Of a DNA stretch of 64,000 bases, positions 49,864-58,377 are shown piece after piece. Every line of letters starts with the position of its first letter. Position 1 is the first letter of the stretch. The notes beneath the pieces are model-generated. The model saw nothing but the letters and a program-made list of their open reading frames with translations. It was not told where the DNA came from and ran no database searches. The stretch comes from JAYFNU01 sp964458545 (GTDB lineage Bacteria; Bacillota; Clostridia; Oscillospirales; Ruminococcaceae): the NCBI GenBank assembly GCA_964458545.1, contig CAYWJF010000001.1:1-64000 (forward strand), given 5' to 3'. The translations under genes and the position numbers were made by a program.

Positions 49864-50883
49864 CTACTTCTTTTCCGAGCCCTTTTCCGCCGCTGCAAGC
49901 TCAGAAACCTTCTCTTCGTAGCCGAGAATTTCAAGCCTCGCCTTTGCCGCGTCAAGCTTGCGCGACAGTAACGCCTTATCTACAGCGAGGTCGGACATCT
50001 GGGAGAAAAGCTCAGCTTTATCTGAATACGCCGACTTTAGCTGGTTTAGTATCTCGTTATTCGCGGCAGCGAGCTTCTCATTTTGAACGGTTATCTCCTC
50101 GTTCACCTGTCGCAGCTGCGCGTTTGCGCTCATAAGCGCGGCGCTTTCAGAGGTAAGCGAGGCTACCGCCTCGTTAAGCGACTTTATCTCGCGGTCCTTG
50201 TTTACTATAAGCTCCGACTGCTTAGTAATATCGCTCAGCAGGTTCTCTATCTTTTCGTTGAGCTTGGCTATAGCGCCCTCGCTTACGATATTCTCGAGGA
50301 AGTTGTTCTCCTTGCGAAGTCCGTCAAGACTATTCGCAAGCTCTGAAATCTGGGCGCGCGTCTCCGCCGCTTCTATCTTCGCCGCGGCAAGGCTCTCGTT
50401 TGTAACCTGATTATTTTTGCTCGCTATTTCAATCTCTTTATCCTTTTCATCTATTACAGCGGAAAGCTTTCTTATTTCGATATCCTTGCTCTTTATAGAC
50501 GCTTCTACGTCGTCCTTCTCCTGCTTCAGCACATTTAGCTGCGCGGAAAGCACCATAAGCTTATGGGTAAGATTCCTTTCGTCCTCGTCCGTATGCGACG
50601 CATCGATTGCCTCGCTCAGCGAGCGGTACTCCGCGTCAGACTTGCGAAGCTTCTCGTTAAGCGCGTTTATCTTATCGGTCAGCTTCTCCTTTTCGTCGAT
50701 AAGCGACTGATAGGTCTTATTAAAGGTGTTGACCGCCTTCTGCTGTTCTTTTTTTAGGTTAGTTATGTATTCGACAACCGATTTTTTATTGTAGCCACCG
50801 AGCGTTGTCGTCTTAAGCATACTGTCAAAATCAGCTTCCTCGTTCTTGTTTCTCAGTAATTCCACTACGCTTTTGTCGTCCAT
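49864..50883 (-). CDS. Coiled-coil protein with DivIVA-like N-terminus
   Basis: A 339-aa protein. Residues 15-50 (FDSMLKTTTLGGYNKKSVVE) resemble the membrane-binding head of DivIVA/GpsB (F-x6-9-GY-x3-V). From 35 to about 320 it is an almost unbroken coiled coil rich in Lys, Glu, Leu and Asn, with no membrane helix. It lies in the Tad operon after DUF192. DivIVA proteins sit at curved membrane and septa, so this one could place the pilus machine at a pole or division site; this is inference. No known Tad component is matched. Confidence 0.7.
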   Translation of the reverse strand: MDDKSVVELLRNKNEEADFDSMLKTTTLGGYNKKSVVEYITNLKKEQQKAVNTFNKTYQSLIDEKEKLTDKINALNEKLRKSDAEYRSLSEAIDASHTDEDERNLTHKLMVLSAQLNVLKQEKDDVEASIKSKDIEIRKLSAVIDEKDKEIEIASKNNQVTNESLAAAKIEAAETRAQISELANSLDGLRKENNFLENIVSEGAIAKLNEKIENLLSDITKQSELIVNKDREIKSLNEAVASLTSESAALMSANAQLRQVNEEITVQNEKLAAANNEILNQLKSAYSDKAELFSQMSDLAVDKALLSRKLDAAKARLEILGYEEKVSELAAAEKGSEKK

Positions 50884-50900
50884 GTCCGTTCTCCTGTTTT

Positions 50901-51233
50901 CTATTTTTCGGTTATTTCAACCTTCATACCGTTTTTTACTCCCGAAGCCTTGCCATCTGGAAGCTCCAACACATTTTTTGCGCCCTTGAACAATCTGCCG
51001 ACACGCCACGGTTTTATTGTTTCTACGCCGACTACCGTCATATCCCGCGAGATATACACGACATCTATCGTGAACCTCATAAAGAAACAGTGTATAGAGC
51101 CGCAGTTGTAGAAAAACATACCTCCGTCGGGCGGTATATTCTTTCTTCCCATAAGACCGCAGAACCGCTTAAGAAAAGTGTTTGCTATTTCGGTTCTGCT
51201 CGATATAGTTTCTCCGTCTATTCTTACTATCAT
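50901..51233 (-). CDS. DUF192 family protein
   Basis: A 110-aa protein with the DUF192 pattern: RFCGLMGRKNIPPDGGMFFY, HCFFMRFTIDVVYISRD, VLELPDGKASG. It lacks a signal peptide. The start overlaps the tadC stop by one base (TAATG), so it is coupled with the pilus machine. DUF192 has no proven role; its repeated presence in Tad loci suggests a link, which I state from memory rather than a search. Confidence 0.85.
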   Translation of the reverse strand: MIVRIDGETISSRTEIANTFLKRFCGLMGRKNIPPDGGMFFYNCGSIHCFFMRFTIDVVYISRDMTVVGVETIKPWRVGRLFKGAKNVLELPDGKASGVKNGMKVEITEK

Positions 51234-52183
51234 TACAGTACCGTCATAATATTTATGAGCGCCGGTCCTAAAAGAACAATAAAAATTACGGGGAAGATAA
51301 ATATAATAAGCGGGAAAAGTATCTTCGTGGACATTTTATACGCCTTCTCCTGCACCTTGTTTCTTCGTGAAACCCTCATTGCCGAGGACTGGCTTTTCAG
51401 CACGTTTTTAAGCGATATACCAAGCTGACCCGCTTGAATAACCGCGCTTGTGAAGTTTGTCATCTCCTCAAAGCCGCAGCGCTCCGCAAGCCCCGAAAGA
51501 GAATCGCGCCTTGAGCGTCCCATTGACATCTCGCGGTAGCAAACGTTCAGCTCGTCCACAAGCACGCCCTGCATATTATCTATAATATGCTTTAGGCTCT
51601 GCTCAAAGCCGAGACCCGCTTCCACGCTTACGCTTAAGAGGTCAAGAACATCTGGAAGCTGGCGTTCCATAAGCTCGCGGCGTTTTGTTATTTTTGAAGT
51701 GAGATTAAAACGCAAAAACGTAAAGGAAGCGTAAAGACCTATCAGCGCGCAAACGGGTACGGAATAGTTCGCCACCGCGCCGACAAACGCGCCGAGAAGC
51801 GTTATTCCTAACATAACTATAACCTGTAAGGTGTTATACTCCTGCGGTTCAAGCTTTATTCCTGCTTGACGCAGCTGCGAGGCGAGCTTCGCCTCCTGCT
51901 CAAGCGCCTTCCTGCTCTTTGCCCGCGTCTCCTGCTGACCGTTCTTGTTCATACGCTTCGCGCTCTTAGCTATGGCGTCAAGAATGGGCTTTAAAAACCG
52001 CTCGGAAAGGGGCTTACCAAGTTCCTCGTCACGCAGCAGCACCGAGGCTTTAACCGAGCTTTGCTCGCCTATCGATTTAATTCTGTGTTGCATAAGGTCT
52101 TCCTCTTTGCCCTTCGGCTCAAGAAGAAGATAAACAATAACGTATGCAATTACTCCAGCGCACAGAACGATAATTCCGGTCAT
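51233..52183 (-). CDS. tadC: Tad pilus inner-membrane protein TadC
   Basis: A 316-aa type II secretion F-domain protein with one N-terminal helix, a central pair (about 132-165), the F domain (LPDVLDLLSVSVEAGLGFEQ, and RRDSLSGLAERCG), and two C-terminal helices (KILFPLIIFIFPVIFIVLLG). It pairs with TadB as the platform of the pilus machine. TadC lies ten bases after tadB. Confidence 0.92.
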   Translation of the reverse strand: MTGIIVLCAGVIAYVIVYLLLEPKGKEEDLMQHRIKSIGEQSSVKASVLLRDEELGKPLSERFLKPILDAIAKSAKRMNKNGQQETRAKSRKALEQEAKLASQLRQAGIKLEPQEYNTLQVIVMLGITLLGAFVGAVANYSVPVCALIGLYASFTFLRFNLTSKITKRRELMERQLPDVLDLLSVSVEAGLGFEQSLKHIIDNMQGVLVDELNVCYREMSMGRSRRDSLSGLAERCGFEEMTNFTSAVIQAGQLGISLKNVLKSQSSAMRVSRRNKVQEKAYKMSTKILFPLIIFIFPVIFIVLLGPALINIMTVL

Positions 52184-52192
52184 AAGACGCTC

Positions 52193-53140
52193 CTAATACT
52201 TAATGTCAACAATCTTGTTAACAACGATAAATCCGATAACCTCCATAACGGCGCCCACCGCCAGCATAACCTTGCCTATGGTGCTTTCAAAGAACGAGCC
52301 GATATACTCAGGGTTCATTATCATCATAGCAAGCCCGAGTATTATGGGCAGAGCGCCGACGATAAACCCTGAAAGCCGTCCTTGCGAGGTTAGTACCTTC
52401 GCCTCCTCGCGAAGCTTTAAGCGGTCGCGTATGGTATTTGATATAAGCTCAAGCATATCTGAAAGGTTAGCGCCCACCTGATTTGAAATAGTTACCGCAG
52501 TAACAAGCAGCTCAAACTCCTTGTTCTCTACGCGCTGCTTCATATGCTCCATCGCCTCGTCGAAGGAAAGACCATACTTTGTCTCGCGAAGCACATGAGC
52601 AAACTCGGTTGAAATGGGTGGCTTCATATCCGTAGCGATACTCTCCATAGCCTGCTGAAAGGTATAACCCGAACGAACGCAGTTGCCCATAACTATAAGC
52701 GCCTCGCCTAACTGCCTGTTAAAAAGCTCCTTGCGTTTTTTGCAGGCGCGCTCTATAAGCAGCGGCGGTACCGCAAGACCTACGGCGCCGATAGCAAGGT
52801 AGGTAATGGGGTTAACACCGAAGATTGCAAGCAAAAACATAGGAACTACCGTAACGCCAAGCCATAAATACAGATATTCCTTGGCGCTCAGCTTTACGCC
52901 CGCGATAGCGAGCTTGTTTTCAAGGGTTTCGCTGACCTTAATAAAGCCCTTGTTCTCATTCTTTTTTCTGTTGCGCTCGCTTTCGGCAAGCACCTCGCCG
53001 TGTATACCCTCAACGTTCATATCCTTCGAGAGAGCCGACAAGCGCCTTTTAACGCTGTCGGTTCCCTGCTTTTTGCTGTTAGTGACAATTAAGGTATAAA
53101 CGATAAGCGCCACGCAAAGGCATAAAAGAAGAATCAGCAT
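52193..53140 (-). CDS. tadB: Tad pilus inner-membrane protein TadB
   Basis: A 315-aa F-domain protein: N-terminal helix, central helices (about 88-130), the F domain with QLGEALIVMGNCVRSGYTFQ and YGLSFDEAMEHM, and C-terminal helices. Its order after tadA and before tadC is the standard Tad layout. Confidence 0.92.
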   Translation of the reverse strand: MLILLLCLCVALIVYTLIVTNSKKQGTDSVKRRLSALSKDMNVEGIHGEVLAESERNRKKNENKGFIKVSETLENKLAIAGVKLSAKEYLYLWLGVTVVPMFLLAIFGVNPITYLAIGAVGLAVPPLLIERACKKRKELFNRQLGEALIVMGNCVRSGYTFQQAMESIATDMKPPISTEFAHVLRETKYGLSFDEAMEHMKQRVENKEFELLVTAVTISNQVGANLSDMLELISNTIRDRLKLREEAKVLTSQGRLSGFIVGALPIILGLAMMIMNPEYIGSFFESTIGKVMLAVGAVMEVIGFIVVNKIVDIKY

Positions 53141-53149
53141 TCCTTCACC

Positions 53150-54499
53150 TCAGTTAGAAAACCAGTCGTCACGGACAATTACGCCGCTCGCGGCAAGCTT
53201 GTCCGCAAAGCCGGGTCTTACGCCCGTAGCTATAAATTCGCCGTTAATGTTTCCGCGCACGTCAACACCGCTTGAGCGGTAGCCAAAGAGCTCTTGAAGG
53301 GTAATTGTATCGCCCTCCATACCGACCACCTCGGTAATGCTCACTATCTTTCTCGTTCCGTCCTTCATACGCGACTGGTGAACGATAAGGTCAAGCGCCG
53401 AGGAAACCTGCTCGCGTATGGCGCGAACGGGCATCTCCATACCTGACATAAGCACCATCGTCTCAAGGCGCGAGATAAGGTCGCGCGGCGAGTTCGCGTG
53501 CGCGGTGGTAAGTGAGCCGTCGTGACCTGTGTTCATCGCTTGAAGCATATCAAGCGTTTCGCCCGAACGAACCTCGCCGACGATTATTCTGTCGGGGCGC
53601 ATACGAAGTGCGTTTCTTACGAGGTCGCGTATAGTTATCTGTCCTACGCCCTCGATATTTGCGGGCCTGCTCTCGAGCGTTATAACATGGTTCTGGCGAA
53701 GCTGTAGCTCGGCGGCATCCTCTATGGTTATAATACGGTCGGACTCGGGGATATAGCTTGAAAGCACGTTAAGCAGCGTGGTTTTTCCGCTTCCTGTTCC
53801 GCCCGAAACTATTATGTTCGTCTTTCCCTTTACGCACGCCTCCAAAAAGGACATCATCTTAGGCGAAACCGAATTGAAACGAATAAGGTCGTTTACGGTT
53901 AGCGGGCGCTTGGAAAACTTACGGATAGTTACCGTCGGTCCGGTAAGCGCAAGCGGCGGAATTATCGCGTTAACACGGCTTCCGTCGGAAAGGCGTGCGT
54001 CCACCATAGGGCTCGACTCGTCTATACGTCTGCCCACCGAGCTTACTATGCGGTTTATAACGTTCATAACGTGCTCGTTATTCGTAAACTGCGCGTCGGA
54101 AAGCTCAAGCTTACCTCTGCGCTCTACATAAACGCTATATGGTCCGTTAACCATTATTTCGGTTATATCGGGGTTTTCGAGTAGCGGCTCGATAGGTCCA
54201 AGACCTATAACATCATTCAAAATCTCACGGACAATGCGGTTCTTTTCCGCACGCGTTACGGTTATGCCCGTAGCGTTTACAAGCCCCTCGATTTTGCTTT
54301 TTATGTACTCGTCGCGCCCTTTTTTCGGAATAGCGCCATCGCTCTCCTCTTTATTTAGAAGCTCGATAAGGTCGGTGTGAACCTTCCGTTTAAGGTCGCT
54401 GTATTCGTCCTGCGTTCTAACAGCCTCGTTGCTCTCGAAGCCGTCGTGCCCCTCTACGCCGGTCGTTTTCTGCTTTTCAAGACGTTCAAGAAGTCCCAT
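53150..54499 (-). CDS. tadA: Tad pilus assembly ATPase TadA/CpaF
   Basis: A 449-aa secretion ATPase. N-terminal domain with DVIGLGPIEPLLENPDITEI, Walker A GGTGSGKT (233-240), Asp box IITIEDAAELQL, Walker B RPDRIIVGEVRSGE (301-314) and the His box GHDGSLTTAHANSP. It powers both assembly and retraction of Flp-type pili in the Tad family. Length and motifs are normal for CpaF. Confidence 0.96.
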   Translation of the reverse strand: MGLLERLEKQKTTGVEGHDGFESNEAVRTQDEYSDLKRKVHTDLIELLNKEESDGAIPKKGRDEYIKSKIEGLVNATGITVTRAEKNRIVREILNDVIGLGPIEPLLENPDITEIMVNGPYSVYVERRGKLELSDAQFTNNEHVMNVINRIVSSVGRRIDESSPMVDARLSDGSRVNAIIPPLALTGPTVTIRKFSKRPLTVNDLIRFNSVSPKMMSFLEACVKGKTNIIVSGGTGSGKTTLLNVLSSYIPESDRIITIEDAAELQLRQNHVITLESRPANIEGVGQITIRDLVRNALRMRPDRIIVGEVRSGETLDMLQAMNTGHDGSLTTAHANSPRDLISRLETMVLMSGMEMPVRAIREQVSSALDLIVHQSRMKDGTRKIVSITEVVGMEGDTITLQELFGYRSSGVDVRGNINGEFIATGVRPGFADKLAASGVIVRDDWFSN

Positions 54500-54527
54500 G
54501 CAAATTCCTCCTCAGGCTGCTTTCGAT

Positions 54528-55742
54528 TTACTCCGCGTCGTCCTTCCGTCCGAAAAGACTCTTTTTGCGCTTTGTTTTCTCCTTAAGCTCGGCGGTATCA
54601 GCGTCAGGCTCCCCGTTTTCAATGAGGTTCGCCATCTCGCTAATCGCGGCGCCTATGCGGGAGTTTGGCGAGCCCGTTACTATCGGCTCACCACGGTTAA
54701 GCGAGGAGACCGCGACCTTGTAGTCGCTCGGTATTCTCGCCCATATAGGACAGCCGAGAATAGTCTGTACGTCGTTAATGGTAACGGAATTCATCTCCAC
54801 CGCGCGGTTAACAATAAGGCGCACCTTCTCCTTTTGCTGAAGGGAATCAAGTAGGCTCATAGAAAGCTTAGAGTTTTTAAGAATTGAAATATCAAGCCCC
54901 GTCACAAACAGCACGAGGGTGGACGCCTCTATCGCCGTTATAGAAATATCGGTAAAGGAGGGGGGCGTATCAATAATTACATAGTCGTAGTAGGAACGTA
55001 TAAGGCTTAAAAGGTTTTGAAGCTTCTCTGGCGAAACCAGCTCCGCGTATTCTGGGCTTTTCGGCGCGCAGAGAACGTGTACGCCGCTTGGGTGCACCAT
55101 CATATAGCTTCTAATAGAGTCGATACTGGGCGTGTAGACATCCTGTACAAGCTCCGCTATAGTCTCCTTCGGCTCAAGGTCCATAAAGACGTGAACGTCA
55201 CCGAACTGGAGGTCAAGGTCGATAAGCGCGACCTTTTTGTTCTTTTCGGCAAGCTTTACGGCGAGGTTTGTGGCTATCGTCGTTTTTCCAAGACCGCCCT
55301 TCGAGCCGAAGACGGTGATAACCTTGCTCATCCACGCTATACTTTTCTTCGCCTGCAACGCTTCTATCTTCGTAGATTCCGCGCGATAAACGCCCTTTAA
55401 GTATTCAGCAAAGCTCTTCGGGTTCTCGGGGAACTCGATTACGTTATGTACGCCTATCGCCATAGCCTTTTGAAGGGTTGGCGCGTCCAGCTTGTCCGCG
55501 AGAAGCACAACAAAGGTCTTCGGGCGGTTGAGAACAAGGCGCTCGGCGAGGTTAAGGACGTCTACGTCCTCTGAACCGAGGGTCATAACGACTACGTCGG
55601 GCGAGGTATTTTCGATTATCGCAAGCGCCGCGGAGCCGCCAGGGGAATCGCCCGTTATGACAAGCTCCTCGTCGGTAATCATGCTTTTTAGCACATTGAT
55701 TATATTCTCGGTCTTGCTGACCAGCATTACTTTAATTTTCAT
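54528..55742 (-). CDS. Pilus-localising ATPase CpaE/TadZ
   Basis: A 404-aa protein with an atypical receiver-like domain (1-120) and a MinD/ParA ATPase domain (140-370; Walker A SKGGLGKTT from 147). In the receiver the residue aligned with the phosphoacceptor Asp is Thr (DVVVMTLG), so it is unlikely to be phosphorylated. CpaE/TadZ proteins mark the pole where the pilus is built. The Lys/Arg-rich tail (KEKTKRKKSLFGRKD) may bind membrane. Confidence 0.92.
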   Translation of the reverse strand: MKIKVMLVSKTENIINVLKSMITDEELVITGDSPGGSAALAIIENTSPDVVVMTLGSEDVDVLNLAERLVLNRPKTFVVLLADKLDAPTLQKAMAIGVHNVIEFPENPKSFAEYLKGVYRAESTKIEALQAKKSIAWMSKVITVFGSKGGLGKTTIATNLAVKLAEKNKKVALIDLDLQFGDVHVFMDLEPKETIAELVQDVYTPSIDSIRSYMMVHPSGVHVLCAPKSPEYAELVSPEKLQNLLSLIRSYYDYVIIDTPPSFTDISITAIEASTLVLFVTGLDISILKNSKLSMSLLDSLQQKEKVRLIVNRAVEMNSVTINDVQTILGCPIWARIPSDYKVAVSSLNRGEPIVTGSPNSRIGAAISEMANLIENGEPDADTAELKEKTKRKKSLFGRKDDAE

Positions 55743-55745
55743 GGC

Positions 55746-56474
55746 TTAGTCCCTCGTTATATGTATATCGTCAACGGTGATGCTGTGCTCCTCAATGGTC
55801 TCGGTGTCGAGTGTGGAACGAAGCACCGCCCTGATAGTTCCGAGATTATCTACAAAGCTTAGCTCTATCGCCTGCTCAGGGGTTACGGAAAGGGTGAGCT
55901 TTGTATACATAACGTCGCTCGGCGCGCCCGCGGGGGTCATATACGCGTCCACGGCGAGTATCTCGACGTTTTGAAGGATAATTCGCGCGGCTTGCTCCTT
56001 TATCGGTATGCCGCCTTCGTCCACGGCACCCGTTTCGGTTTCGTACTGGGCGATAAGGTCAATATGGTTGCCCGGCTTCAGCATACCCGAAACGCCCTCT
56101 ACGTCGGTAACGTTAATGGAGATAGCGCGCATACCCTCTTTTACTATATATGAAAGGGTTCCGCTCTCAGGGTCGCCGTACTGTACAAGACGGCAGGCGC
56201 GAAGCTGGTCGCCAGCGTAAACGGTGCTGTTTACGGTCTGACCGACAACCGATTCTATACTTAGTATAGCGTCGGACATAACCGCCTCTGAGGGCATCTC
56301 GGCTACCATTAGCATCTCCTCAGTTATGGTGGCGTTAATCGGTATGTTGGTTGTAGCGATAACTACCTGCGTTTTAGGTATCTCCTTGCTTTCGTTAAGC
56401 TTTGTCAAAAAAACAAAGAGGCAGACCGCAAAGATGAATGCCGCCGCAATTCCGATAATTCTAACCCTTTTCAT
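55746..56474 (-). CDS. cpaB: Flp pilus assembly protein CpaB/RcpC
   Basis: A 242-aa protein with one N-terminal helix (about 7-24) and an SAF domain (TQVVIATTNIPINATITEEM, then VVGQTVNSTVYAGDQLRACR) followed by the RcpC domain (MRAISINVTDVEGVSGMLKP, GNHIDLIAQYE). The ATG at 56474 follows GGAGG; the frame's earlier TTG overlaps that site. It may hold or process the pilus at the outer face of the membrane. Confidence 0.93.
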   Translation of the reverse strand: MKRVRIIGIAAAFIFAVCLFVFLTKLNESKEIPKTQVVIATTNIPINATITEEMLMVAEMPSEAVMSDAILSIESVVGQTVNSTVYAGDQLRACRLVQYGDPESGTLSYIVKEGMRAISINVTDVEGVSGMLKPGNHIDLIAQYETETGAVDEGGIPIKEQAARIILQNVEILAVDAYMTPAGAPSDVMYTKLTLSVTPEQAIELSFVDNLGTIRAVLRSTLDTETIEEHSITVDDIHITRD

Positions 56475-56553
56475 TATTACCTCCAAATTGTGTTGGGAAA
56501 TTTAAAGCGCAAATAAGTCCTCTTTCGGTTTTGAAAAAGAAATTATCTGCGCT

Positions 56554-56952
56554 TTAAACCTCAAGTCGCATAGTGCATGAGGTTTCCAGTTCTACTGTAC
56601 TTTTTCCTATTATTGTTGACGTAAAGCCCGTAAGGACGGGCGCGTCAGCCTTAACGCTCACGGTAAGACGGTCCCCGCCAGAAACGGAGATAGTCACCGT
56701 GGGTGAAACAAGCAGGGGCGACGCGTCCTCGAAAACCGTTTGGGCAATAGCCGCGTCGTCGTCGGCAAGTGAATCGTTATAATGTATAGCGGTATAGCGC
56801 GCCGCTTCACGGCACGAATTGTTTATCTCTATTTTCTGCGCGAATATCCACGCGAAATCAATTATCCCGCAAAGAAGAAGCAAGAGTATGGGAAGTACCA
56901 AAGCAAACTCGACCATAGACTGACCGCGCTCGCTCTTTAGAAAACGCTTCAT
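56554..56952 (-). CDS. TadE-like pseudopilin
   Basis: A 132-aa protein starting with a type IV-like leader and helix, SERGQSMVEFALVLPILLLL, with Glu at position +5 of the processed segment. The remainder is a small beta-rich domain. TadE-type pseudopilins are cut by the prepilin peptidase. It lies after the stem-loop that follows flp and before cpaB. Confidence 0.92.
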   Translation of the reverse strand: MKRFLKSERGQSMVEFALVLPILLLLLCGIIDFAWIFAQKIEINNSCREAARYTAIHYNDSLADDDAAIAQTVFEDASPLLVSPTVTISVSGGDRLTVSVKADAPVLTGFTSTIIGKSTVELETSCTMRLEV

Positions 56953-56976
56953 TCCCTCACCCCCTTAATTTTGATA

Positions 56977-57008
56977 AGCCAGACTTTGGTAAAAGCCAAA
57001 GTCTGGCT
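56977..57008 (-). terminator. Stem-loop between flp and the Tad machinery genes
   Basis: AGCCAGACTTTGG and CCAAAGTCTGGCT (56977-56989 / 56996-57008) form a perfect 13-bp stem with a six-base loop and no T-run. It could partly stop transcription or protect the flp mRNA 3' end. Confidence 0.75.
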
Positions 57009-57040
57009 CATTCATGCTTCGTTTGACTTCTTTTGGTTAA

Positions 57041-57214
57041 TTAAGCGTTTGCGCCAAGCACGTCCGCTACGTTCTGCATCTTGTCATTTGTTGCATCACC
57101 AAGAGCGCGAAGCGCAACGATAACAACGATAGCTACGAGCGCGATGATAAGAGCGTACTCTACCATGCCCTGACCGCTTTCTTCGTTAGAGAACCAATTA
57201 AGGAATTTCTTCAT
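57041..57214 (-). CDS. flp: Flp/Fap-type pilin
   Basis: A 57-aa pilin. After a short leader (MKKFLNWFSNEESG) comes the processed helix GQGMVEYALIIALVAIVVIV with Glu and Tyr at +5/+6 of the Flp class; the end is ADVLGANA. The start is ATG 57214 with GGGGAG upstream; the longer open frame is leader sequence. It has its own promoter and a following stem-loop. It would form the fibre of the pilus. Confidence 0.95.
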   Translation of the reverse strand: MKKFLNWFSNEESGQGMVEYALIIALVAIVVIVALRALGDATNDKMQNVADVLGANA

Positions 57215-57283
57215 AAGTAAATCTCCCCTTCGTTTATTTAATAATTCTTCGTATAATTGATAATTATACATAACTGTACAATT

Positions 57284-57312
57284 ATAATATCACTATATTT
57301 TTCAAAATTCAA
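57284..57312 (-). promoter_or_regulatory. flp promoter
   Basis: Minus strand TTGAAT (57312-57307), 17-bp spacer, TATTAT (57289-57284); leader about 65 nt. Confidence 0.78.
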
Positions 57313-57378
57313 CGGCAATCTTACAGAATACCTACCGAATTTTGACGAATTTTTGTAACATAATAACTAAAATTTTCG

Positions 57379-58205
57379 TTATTTAGCTACAATGTAACAG
57401 ATATAGACCATTCCACAGACTATTCCCGCCGACAAAAACGGAGCGTATGGAAACATACTTTTTATGTTAAGCTTATTCACTAAAAGACCGATAAGTATAA
57501 ACGCGAGGATGGTTACAGCGAGCACCGCCAGCCCCGCGGCTATGCCGGTAAGCCCCAAAATAGCACCCATAGCGCCCGCGAGCTTAACGTCGCCAGCGCC
57601 AACCTTGCCAAGACCGATAATAAGCCCGACTGTAATAAAAATGAGCATTGCGCCGAGCATAGTTAGGAAGGAGAAGAGCAAGCCTTTTTTAAAGCCAAAC
57701 ATTATCGTTTGAAGCGTAAGCCCCAAAACCGCAAGGACGATAACCGCCTCGTTGGGGATAATATGTATCCGCGCGTCTATTATAGCGACGGTAATAGCCA
57801 AAAAGGCAATAACGCAAGCAATAATTAACGAGGGAAGGGATACATAGAACCGCGCGAGAAGATACCAGACCGCGCCGTTAAGCAGCGCGAAGGCGGCTAA
57901 AACGGTCCACGCGGAGAAGAAGGCGCTTTCTTTAAGCTTTTCGTTTTTACAGGACAGCTTATACGCCGAGACCTTTTCACTCAGCGGAACTATAAACAGC
58001 CCCGCCGCTATCCCGATAAAGGCGGTTATCATCTGCGCGGTTGTANNNNNNNNNNNNNNNNNNNNNNNNNNNNNNNNNNNNNNNNNNNNNNNNNNNNNNN
58101 NNNNNNNNNNNNNNNNNNNNNNNNNNNNNNNNNNNNNNNNNNNNNTATAAACAGCCCCGCCGCTATCCCGATAAAGGCGGTTATCATCTGCGCGGTTGTA
58201 CTCAT
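57379..58205 (-). CDS. Prepilin peptidase TadV/CpaA (A24), split by an artefactual gap
   Basis: An aspartic peptidase that trims Flp and TadE leaders. After removing the gap it reads about 223 aa from ATG 58205 (GAGGTG upstream): MSTTAQMITAFIGIAAGL, then helices, first catalytic Asp in AIIDARIHIIPNEAV and the second in GLGKVGAGDVKLAGAM (GxGD). The 100 N lie between two exact copies of a 55-bp stretch (57991-58045 and 58146-58200), meaning two contig ends overlap. Any longer frame reading through the N is false. It precedes the pilin gene. Confidence 0.9.
58046..58145. other. Artefactual 100-N gap
   Basis: The 55 bp on each side of the N are identical, so the contigs probably overlap and nothing is missing. 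Confidence 0.92.
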
Positions 58206-58260
58206 CTTTGCACCTCTGTTTTATGTTTTGTTTTCTGTAAGACGTTTTTTGCGTCGGTGG

Positions 58261-58307
58261 GTAAATTTCGCCGTTTTCAGCATTACTGTAAATTTCGCCG
58301 TTTTCAG
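58261..58307. repeat. 20-bp direct repeat upstream of the prepilin peptidase
   Basis: GTAAATTTCGCCGTTTTCAG occurs at 58261-58280 and at 58288-58307, 27 bp apart, between the htpG end and the peptidase gene start. Confidence 0.85.
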
Positions 58308-58352
58308 TATTGAAATTGCGCTTGAAGAGCGCAAAGGCGAACATTTACTTAG

Positions 58353-58374
58353 CGCAATCGCAGTAGCGATTGCG
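58353..58374 (-). terminator. Hairpin after htpG
   Basis: CGCAATCGC (58353-58361), AGTA, GCGATTGCG (58366-58374), directly after the htpG stop. No T-run follows on the minus strand. Confidence 0.65.
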
Positions 58375-58377
58375 GTT

